Notes under the pieces: generated by a model
Told to the model about the DNA's origin: nothing
Seen by the model: only the letters and a program-made list of their open reading frames with translations
Databases searched by the model: none
Made by a program: the position numbers and the translations under genes
Shown here: one piece after another, positions 9,149 to 15,565 of the stretch
How the letters are laid out: the number at the start of each line of letters is the position of its first letter
How positions within the stretch are numbered: position 1 is the first letter of the stretch
Assembly: GCA_937891875.1 (NCBI GenBank)
Contig: CALATR010000581.1
Coordinates: 1-20,099, forward strand
DNA from: an uncultured Pseudomonadota bacterium
GTDB taxonomy: Bacteria > Myxococcota_A > UBA796 > GCA-2862545
Length of the DNA: 20,099 bases
Direction: 5' to 3'

Positions 9149-11088
9149 ATGCCGTGCACCACCTCGCGCAGGCCCTCGGCGGTGAGCCCGTCGGGCGGCA
9201 GCGCCGGCTCGACCGTGAGCCAGACCTTGTTGTACAGGCCGCGCCGGAACGGCTTCTTCATCGCCGGCCCGTCCTTGCGGGAGAAGAAGCTGCCCCACAG
9301 GCCGTTGAGCGCCATCGGCACGACCGGCACCGGGTCGCGCTCCAGGATGCGCTCGATTCCGCTCTTGAAGGGGAGCATCTCGCCGTCCCACGTCAGGCCT
9401 CCTTCCGGGAAGATCACCACGATCCAGCCCTCCCGCAGGGCGTCGGAGATCGTGTCCATCGCCTGTTCTACCAGCTTGGGGTCCTCCTTGTACGACGTGA
9501 TGGGGATCACGCGCGCCAGGCGAAAGAGGACCGACATGAGCGGGATCTTCGACATCTTGCGGTCCATGACGAAGCGCGCCGGCCGCTTGCACGCGCCCAT
9601 GATGATGAGGAAGTCGACGAAGCTCACGTGGTTGGCGACCAGGATGGCGGCCCCCTCCCGCGGGATGTTCTCCTCGCCCACGACCCGGGTGTGGTGCAGC
9701 ACATTCGATAGGATCCAGGCGAAGAATCGCAGGGCGAACTCGGGCACCCGGAAGAAGATCCATGCCGCCACGCCGACGTTGATGATTCCGAGGATGCCGA
9801 AGATGACGGGCTCGCTGACGTGAAGGCCGCCGAGCACCACGATGCCGCCCTGCAGGAGCAGGATGAACAGGCTGTTGACGATGTTGTTGGCGCCGATGAC
9901 CCGGCTGCGCTCGGATGGCTTCGCCCGGTCCTGGACCAGGGTGTACAGCGGCACCATGAAGAAGCCGCCGGCTGCGGACAGCACCAGCAGGTCGACGACG
10001 AGCACGTAGAACATGGGCTTCGTCGCGACACTCGCGATGGTGTGCAGGGTCTGGCTGTCGCCGTCCATGGGCAGGGCGGCCCAGGGCTCGCCGATGGCCC
10101 ACAGGCCGAGCAGGCCGATGAAGAGTCCGGCGGCGCCGAAGGGCACGAGGCCGATCTCGAGGCGGCCGAAGGACAGCTTCTCGCAGGCGATGCTGCCCAC
10201 GCCGATGCCGATGGCGAACAAGCCGGTGAGCACGCCGTTGACGCCCAGATCGGCGTGCAGCGTGCCCTCGACGTAGGTGTAGAGCAGGGTGAGCACCGCG
10301 CCGCCCAGCGCCCAGAACCAGGAGATGCCGAGCACGCTCTGCAGGATGTCGCGATCCTCGAGCAGGATCCGTGCGGCGTCCCAGGTGGACGTGAAGGGCT
10401 CCCGGCTGATCTTCAGGTCCGGATTCTCGGGGGCCATCGCCGGGATCCAGCGGGAGACCAGGTAGCCGGCGATGGCGATGGCGACGACAGCACCCCCGAG
10501 CCACCACAGGCCGCCGGGGAGCAGCACCAGCACCGTGGCGACGGCAACACCGCCCAGGACGGCGAAGTAGGTGCCCAGCTCGATGAGGGCGTTGGCCGAG
10601 ACCAGCTCGCCCTGGTCGTCGAGGAGCTGGGGCACGATCGCGTACTTGGAAGGCCCGAAGAAGCTGGACTGCAGGCCCATGAAGAAGACGAGGCCCAGCA
10701 GGAAGAGCACGCCCGCGTACGGCATGCCCAGGGCGGCGAGGATGAATCCCACCGCCGCGAGGCCCATCACGGCGATCTCGGCGGCCTTGACCCAGCGGAT
10801 GACCTTGGACTTGGAGAACCGGTCGCTGATCTGGCCGGCGATGGCGCTGAAGAGGACAAAGGGCGCGATCAGCATGAGCGTCGAGATGGCGTTGAGCTGC
10901 ACCGCCTCGAGGCCGAGGATGGTCAGCTGCTCGCCGAAGAGCACGGCGGAGCTGGTGACGATGGCCATCATGCCGTTGCGGAAGACGCTGTCGTTGAACC
11001 CGACCGAGAACTGGGTCCAGAACAGGGGCCAGAAGCGGCGATCGAGCAGCAGGGCGCCGCTGCCCTTGTGGGCGTGGTCGGTCTCCAG
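9121..11088 (-). CDS. MFS transporter fused to PlsC-type acyltransferase (lysophospholipid uptake/re-acylation)
   Basis: About 655 residues. The N-terminal two thirds is an MFS permease of the LplT type, opening with the typical RRFWPLFWTQFSVGFNDSVF signature. The C-terminal third (about 470-655) is a PlsC/LPLAT acyltransferase with NHVSFVD (486-492, the HX4D motif), FPEGG (from 560) and VPVVPMALNGLWGSFFSRKDG. Such fusions are known in proteobacteria and are thought to flip and re-acylate lysophospholipids at the inner membrane. No AMP-ligase domain, as in full LplT-Aas fusions, is present. Start: CTG at 11088, with GGAGG four bases upstream; a TTG at 11112 lacks a ribosome site, and the first ATG is inside the first helix. 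Its 3' end overlaps the lipoprotein gene. Confidence 0.9.
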   Translation of the reverse strand: METDHAHKGSGALLLDRRFWPLFWTQFSVGFNDSVFRNGMMAIVTSSAVLFGEQLTILGLEAVQLNAISTLMLIAPFVLFSAIAGQISDRFSKSKVIRWVKAAEIAVMGLAAVGFILAALGMPYAGVLFLLGLVFFMGLQSSFFGPSKYAIVPQLLDDQGELVSANALIELGTYFAVLGGVAVATVLVLLPGGLWWLGGAVVAIAIAGYLVSRWIPAMAPENPDLKISREPFTSTWDAARILLEDRDILQSVLGISWFWALGGAVLTLLYTYVEGTLHADLGVNGVLTGLFAIGIGVGSIACEKLSFGRLEIGLVPFGAAGLFIGLLGLWAIGEPWAALPMDGDSQTLHTIASVATKPMFYVLVVDLLVLSAAGGFFMVPLYTLVQDRAKPSERSRVIGANNIVNSLFILLLQGGIVVLGGLHVSEPVIFGILGIINVGVAAWIFFRVPEFALRFFAWILSNVLHHTRVVGEENIPREGAAILVANHVSFVDFLIIMGACKRPARFVMDRKMSKIPLMSVLFRLARVIPITSYKEDPKLVEQAMDTISDALREGWIVVIFPEGGLTWDGEMLPFKSGIERILERDPVPVVPMALNGLWGSFFSRKDGPAMKKPFRRGLYNKVWLTVEPALPPDGLTAEGLREVVHGIWSRHPQHP

Positions 11089-11250
11089 GGGTCCTCCCGA
11101 GGCTGCAGGCAAGCCAGACCGTACCGCGAGCGGGGGCGTTCGCGTCCAGCACCACGCCGAAGGGTCGCACCACCGTGCCCGATGGTCGGAGGGATGTGCT
11201 GCACGGCGCGCCCGGCACGGCGCGGTTACGCGAGCCGACCTGGAGGCTGT
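11089..11250. promoter_or_regulatory. Divergent intergenic region between the MFS-PlsC gene and asd
   Basis: The only divergent gene pair in the window, so promoters for both directions are expected here. I cannot read confident -35/-10 boxes. A spaced inverted repeat, CCGTGCC (11173-11179) and GGCACGG (11214-11220), is visible but has a 34-nt spacer and may be chance. Ribosome sites lie at each end: GGAGG before the CTG at 11088 and GGAGG at 11242-11246 before the asd GTG. Confidence 0.5.
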
Positions 11251-12306
11251 GTGTCCGACAACCGCGTCCCCGTCACGATCCTCGGCGCGACTGGCATGGT
11301 GGGCCAGCGCGCGGTCCAGCTGCTCGCCGATCACCCGTGGTTCAAGGTCGGCCACCTCGCCGCCTCGCCGCGCAGCGCGGGCAAGCCCTACCGCGAGGCC
11401 TGCCGCTGGCACCTGCCCGGCGCGCCCCACGGTGGGGTGGGGGACCAGCCGATCGTCGCCTGTGACGCTGATGTGCTGACCGCACTCGACGGTCCCGGCC
11501 TGGCGCTCTCCGCCCTGCCCGGCTCGGTGGCGCGTCAGGTGGAGATCCCGCTCGCCGAGCGCGGCTGGGCCGTGGTGAGCAACGCCTCTGCCCACCGCAT
11601 GGATCCGCGGGTGCCGCTGATCATCCCCGAGGTGAACGCCGCCCACCTCGACCTCGTCGCGCAGCAGCCCTGGGAGGGCGCGCTGGTGACGAACCCCAAC
11701 TGCACCTCCATGCCGCTGGTGCTCGCCGTGACCCCCCTGCACCGCGCGGTCGGCATCGAGGCCTTCACCGCGGCCAGCTACCAGGCGGTCTCCGGCGCCG
11801 GCTACCCCGGCGAGAGCGCGTGGGACCTGATCGGCAACGTGCGGCCCCACCCGGGGGACGAAGAGGTCAAGATGGCCTCCGAGCCGGCGAAGATCCTCGG
11901 TGATCTCGTGGACGGCGCCATCAGGAACGCGCCGTTCACCGGCAGCGCCCGCTGCGTGCGGGTGCCGGTCGCCGATGGCCACCTGGTCGCGGTCCACGCC
12001 CGGGCGCGCCGGCCGATCTCCCCCGAGGAAGCGTCCGATCTGATCCGTGCCTGGGACGGAGGTGGCCTCGACCTGCCCAGCTCGCCCAGGCCGGTCCTAC
12101 GGATGACAGACCTGCGCGATCGTCCCCAGCCCCGCTTCGACGCCGACGAGGGCGGGGGCATGGCCGTGACCATCGGCCGCGTCGAGCCGTGCCCGGTCAT
12201 GGGCCTCAAGCTGTTCTGTCTGGCCCACAACACGGTCCGCGGCGCGGCGGGGGCGGCCCTGCTCAACGCAGAGCTGCTGCACGCCAGGGGTCTCACGCCC
12301 TCCTGA
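11251..12306 (+). CDS. asd: Aspartate-semialdehyde dehydrogenase, archaeal/fungal-type
   Basis: This 351-residue enzyme reduces aspartyl-4-phosphate to aspartate semialdehyde with NADPH, feeding lysine/diaminopimelate, threonine and methionine synthesis. The cofactor loop GATGMVGQ is at 12-19. The catalytic cysteine lies in NPNC at residue 151, followed by TSM rather than the usual ST. A segment ending YQAVSGAGYPG (177-187) and the RVPVADGH segment with His244 match the archaeal/fungal branch better than the classical proteobacterial Asd. The start is a GTG with GGAGG four bases before it. It is divergent from the MFS gene and 71 nt upstream of the kinase on the same strand. Confidence 0.93.
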   Translation: MSDNRVPVTILGATGMVGQRAVQLLADHPWFKVGHLAASPRSAGKPYREACRWHLPGAPHGGVGDQPIVACDADVLTALDGPGLALSALPGSVARQVEIPLAERGWAVVSNASAHRMDPRVPLIIPEVNAAHLDLVAQQPWEGALVTNPNCTSMPLVLAVTPLHRAVGIEAFTAASYQAVSGAGYPGESAWDLIGNVRPHPGDEEVKMASEPAKILGDLVDGAIRNAPFTGSARCVRVPVADGHLVAVHARARRPISPEEASDLIRAWDGGGLDLPSSPRPVLRMTDLRDRPQPRFDADEGGGMAVTIGRVEPCPVMGLKLFCLAHNTVRGAAGAALLNAELLHARGLTPS

Positions 12307-12377
12307 CGACCCTGCCATCCGGGCTCTACACCGAGCACCGTTTGATCCGAGGAGACGAGGGGACCCTGGAGTCGCTC

Positions 12378-14432
12378 GTGCTTCAACTCGGTGAGACCGT
12401 CGACCGCTACCGCGTTCGCACCCGTCTGGGTGAGGGCGGGATGGCGATCGTCTATCTCGTGGAGCACGTGCACCTGAAGACGCTGCACGCGCTCAAGGTG
12501 CACACCTCCACGAAGAAGAGCATCAAGCGCCGTTTTGCGCGCGAGGGCCGCCTGCAGGCCCGCCTGCACCACCCCAACGTGGTCCGGGTCACCGACGTCA
12601 TCGACCTCGGCGAGCACGCCGGCCTGGTGATGGAGTACGTGGACGGACCGTCGATGTCGGCGTTGCTGCGCCGCTACCGGCCGCCGCTCCCCGACGCGGT
12701 CGCCATGTTCCGCGGCCTCGCCCTGGGCATGGGCCACGCGCACGAGCAGGGCCTTGTCCACCGCGATCTCAAGCCTTCGAACGTGCTGATCGCCCTGCGT
12801 CGTGGCGAGATGCGCGCCAAGCTGACCGACTTCGGTCTGGCCAAGAGCCTGGTCGAAGAGGCGGACGTGCGGACGCGTACCGGCGCGACCCTGGGCACGC
12901 CCGCCTACATGTCGCCGGAGCAGATCCGCGACGCGAGCAAGGTCGACCACCGCGCAGACATCTACGGCCTGGGCTGCCTGCTCTACGCGCTCACCTGCGG
13001 CCGTCCTCCGTTCCGCGGCAGCGACGTGCTCGAGCTGCTCGATCGCATCGAGGAGCGCGACTACGCCGATCCCCGCAAGGCCGTGCACACGATGCCCGAC
13101 CGCCTCGCGACCCTGATCGACGACCTGCTCCATCCCGAGCCCGAAGGGAGGCCCCAGGACGTGCGCGAGCTGGTCGACCGCCTCGACGGCGCGCTGCAGG
13201 GCGAGATCTCGCCCCAGACGCTCTCGGTGGTGCGCGGCCTGCGCGATCACCAGCGCACCCGGGTCGCCCAGGCCGACGCCGAGCAGGCCAAGAACCGCAG
13301 CGCGGTCAGCCAGGGTCAGTCCCAGGCGCCGCCGCGCACCCTGGGGGCGGCCCCGGACAAGGCCCAGCGCCAGCGGATCCGCTCGGCCACGGCGCCGTTC
13401 GACCTGAAGGTCGACATGGCGCTGGACGCGGCCCAGGCCCTGTCGCACCTGCTCGCCACCGCGTCCGGCGGCGGCGAGCCCTACCGCCTCGTCATCGTCG
13501 ACGACGGCGTGCGCGGCGGTCTGCTCGAGAAGCGCATCCAGCGCGACCCGCGGCTCAAGGACTGCGTCGTGGTTCGCGCGGATCAGGTCTCCGGCGGCCC
13601 CGACGAGCTGTCCCGGGTGGTGCGGATCCGCCTCGCCGAGCTCCGCGGCGGTCCACGCGCGGTGTCCGTGCCCGACACGGCCAAGGCCCGTCCGACCGGC
13701 AGCGCGCTGGTCATCGAGGACAACCGGGTGCAGCGTGCCCTGCTCGGCCATGTGCTGCGCCGGATCGGCTACGAGTTCGTCGACGTCGAGACGCTGGCTC
13801 ACGCGCGCGAGCAGCTGCGCACCCGCGGCTTCGACATCATCCTGGTGGACGTCCACCTCCCCGATGGCGACGGCATCGCCCTCATCGAGGAGCTCCGAGC
13901 GTCGGGGAACGAGACGCCCATCCTGGTCCTGACCGCCGACACGGCTCCCGACGTCAAGGCGCGCGCCACCGAGTCCACGCTGGTCGGCTTCCTTCAGAAG
14001 CCTGTTCGCACCAATGATCTCGACACCGCCCTCTCCCGGATGCGCCAGGGAGGACGCGCAGCGACCGCCCCCGTGGTCGACCCGGCGGCGCTCGACCGGC
14101 TGGCCGACGCGCTGGGGGGCGACGAGGGCGCCGTGGACGATCTGATCTCCCTGTTCGTCGGTGACGTGGCGTCCGAGCGGGGCGCCTGGCAGGACGCGGT
14201 GCACCACCGCAGCCTGGGGGCTCTGGTCGAGCTGGCCCATCGCCTGCAGCCGGCGGCGGCCCACCTGGGCGCGATCGCGCTGGTCGAAGCCTGCGACGAG
14301 CTCACCCAGCGGGCTGATCGCCTGCAGTGGACCGAGGTCGAGACCCGGGTCGACGAGCTGCTGTCCCTGATCGACCGGACCGCGGACGCGCTGGCGCACA
14401 TGCGCGCCCGTCGGCATCGCCGGGTCGGCTGA
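12378..14432 (+). CDS. Ser/Thr protein kinase fused to two receiver-like domains and an Hpt-like domain
   Basis: 684 residues from the GTG at 12378, which has GGAG six bases upstream and opens directly into LGETVDRYRVRTRLGEGG, as usual for such kinases. The kinase domain (about 11-270) is intact: glycine loop 18-25, Lys40, HRD 128-130 with LKPSN, DFG 151-153 and GTPAYMSPE ending at 181. Residues about 340-425 look like a degenerate receiver: Asp375 aligns with the phospho-acceptor, but the acidic pair and the late Lys-Pro are missing. Residues 441-557 are an intact receiver (E447/D448, D491, T519, K541-P542). Residues about 568-675 resemble Hpt, with His621 in AHRLQPAAAHLGA. No membrane span is seen, so it is probably cytoplasmic. 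Substrates are unknown; it links Ser/Thr phosphorylation to His-Asp relay. Confidence 0.9.
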   Translation: MLQLGETVDRYRVRTRLGEGGMAIVYLVEHVHLKTLHALKVHTSTKKSIKRRFAREGRLQARLHHPNVVRVTDVIDLGEHAGLVMEYVDGPSMSALLRRYRPPLPDAVAMFRGLALGMGHAHEQGLVHRDLKPSNVLIALRRGEMRAKLTDFGLAKSLVEEADVRTRTGATLGTPAYMSPEQIRDASKVDHRADIYGLGCLLYALTCGRPPFRGSDVLELLDRIEERDYADPRKAVHTMPDRLATLIDDLLHPEPEGRPQDVRELVDRLDGALQGEISPQTLSVVRGLRDHQRTRVAQADAEQAKNRSAVSQGQSQAPPRTLGAAPDKAQRQRIRSATAPFDLKVDMALDAAQALSHLLATASGGGEPYRLVIVDDGVRGGLLEKRIQRDPRLKDCVVVRADQVSGGPDELSRVVRIRLAELRGGPRAVSVPDTAKARPTGSALVIEDNRVQRALLGHVLRRIGYEFVDVETLAHAREQLRTRGFDIILVDVHLPDGDGIALIEELRASGNETPILVLTADTAPDVKARATESTLVGFLQKPVRTNDLDTALSRMRQGGRAATAPVVDPAALDRLADALGGDEGAVDDLISLFVGDVASERGAWQDAVHHRSLGALVELAHRLQPAAAHLGAIALVEACDELTQRADRLQWTEVETRVDELLSLIDRTADALAHMRARRHRRVG

Positions 14433-14444
14433 CCGCCCGAGCCG

Positions 14445-15473
14445 TCAGGCAGGCACCCGCGCCACGACGAGCTTGGACACGTGCCAGGTCTCGACCCGCT
14501 CGACCTGCAGGCCGGCGTCCCTGGCCAGCGCAGCGAGATCGGCGTCCATCCACGAGCGGAAGAAGGGCTCGTGGAAGGCGCGGTGGAATCCGTCGAGGAT
14601 GGGCTCCAGCTCGGGATGATCGACCAGCTGGACCGCGTCCATCAGCAGCACCAGGCCGCCCGGTGCCGTCACCCGGGCCAGCTCGGCGAGCACCGCGCGG
14701 CGGGCCCGTGGGGGCAGCTCGTGGAGCAGGTAGATGCTGGTCGTCACGTCGAAGGTGTCGTCGCGCAGCGCGGTCGCCTCGGCGTTGTCCTCGACGAGGG
14801 AGAGGTGGGCGACGTGGCCGAGCTTCTCTCGTGCTTCGTGGAGGTACCAGGCGGACAGGTCGAGTCCGGTGTAGCGGTGCTGGGGCAGGGCGCGGGCCAG
14901 CTGGCCGAGGAAGCGGCCGGTGCCGCACGCCGCGTCGAGGATCCGCAGGGGTGCGCCGTCCTTGTCCGCGGTCTCGCGCGCCACGTGGGGGATCAGCTGG
15001 CGGCGTATGACGTCGGCGCTGCCCAGGAACAGCACCTCGACCGAGAAGTCGTAGAGCTGGGCCGAGCGCCGGGAGAACCAGCCGTCGGTCTGCCAGTGGA
15101 AGTTACGCCGGTAGTATGGGGGATAGTCGCGGAGGTCGACCTCGTCGGGCAGCTCGTTCCAGCCCTTGCGCACCCGGCGGGCGCGGGCCCGAGGCAGGTC
15201 AGCGATGAAGGGGAGCAGGGTGCGGCGCCGCGGCATGTCGGTGAGCAGCGAGGCCGGGTAGTGGCCCTGCTCGACGTTCTCGAGGTCGCGGGCCATGAGG
15301 GCGCGGTAGCGGGCGCGCACGGTGCGCACGACCTCCTCGTCGATGGTGGGGCGCTCCTCCTGGCTGACCAGCCCGAGCACCGTGCGCAGGGCGATGCCCT
15401 GGGCGAGCCAGCCTGCGCGCTGGGCCATGTAGCGAGCGCGGGTGAGTGGGGGCACGGAAGCAGCCGCGACCAC
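14445..15473 (-). CDS. Class I SAM-dependent methyltransferase (cyanobacterial/plastid-like type)
   Basis: 342 residues from the GTG at 15473, chosen because GGAGG sits five bases upstream (15479-15483 on the opposite strand); a GTG at 15506 would add 11 residues but has no ribosome site. The SAM-binding motif LRILDAACGTGRF has DAACGTG at 180-186, followed by GLDLSAWYL and TFDVTTSIYLLHELP. Upstream, the segment YYRRNFHWQTDGWFSRRSA followed by LYDFSVEVLFLGSAD resembles the distinctive N-terminal domain of methyltransferases I associate with cyanobacteria and plant plastids. Substrate unknown. It ends 12 nt from the convergent kinase gene and lies 92 nt downstream of sbcC (start to stop), so it may share the sbcDC transcript or use its own promoter. 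Confidence 0.88.
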   Translation of the reverse strand: MVAAASVPPLTRARYMAQRAGWLAQGIALRTVLGLVSQEERPTIDEEVVRTVRARYRALMARDLENVEQGHYPASLLTDMPRRRTLLPFIADLPRARARRVRKGWNELPDEVDLRDYPPYYRRNFHWQTDGWFSRRSAQLYDFSVEVLFLGSADVIRRQLIPHVARETADKDGAPLRILDAACGTGRFLGQLARALPQHRYTGLDLSAWYLHEAREKLGHVAHLSLVEDNAEATALRDDTFDVTTSIYLLHELPPRARRAVLAELARVTAPGGLVLLMDAVQLVDHPELEPILDGFHRAFHEPFFRSWMDADLAALARDAGLQVERVETWHVSKLVVARVPA

Positions 15474-15500
15474 AGGGTCCTCCAGGTGCGATGTTCCAAT

Positions 15501-15518
15501 CTTCACTCGTCAGTGAAG
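15501..15518. promoter_or_regulatory. Perfect 7-bp palindrome upstream of the methyltransferase, possible operator
   Basis: CTTCACT (15501-15507), a 4-nt CGTC centre (15508-15511) and AGTGAAG (15512-15518) form a perfect inverted repeat ending 27 nt upstream of the preferred GTG start at 15473. The size and spacing resemble dimeric-repressor operators such as those of TetR-family proteins. It would also form a hairpin in RNA. No regulator gene is adjacent, so the cognate protein is unknown. Confidence 0.4.
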
Positions 15519-15565
15519 CATCCGCACCCCCAAGCGCACGACCTGCTGCCCGCCATACACTCCGC

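Noticed and set aside
12189..12377. ATG at 12189 or TTG at 12342 as the kinase start
   Set aside because: The ATG lies inside asd and gives an Arg/Gly-rich extension; the GTG at 12378 has a good ribosome site and begins right before the kinase fold.
14433..14444. Bidirectional terminator between the kinase and methyltransferase genes
   Set aside because: Only 12 nt separate the stops and no hairpin is visible.
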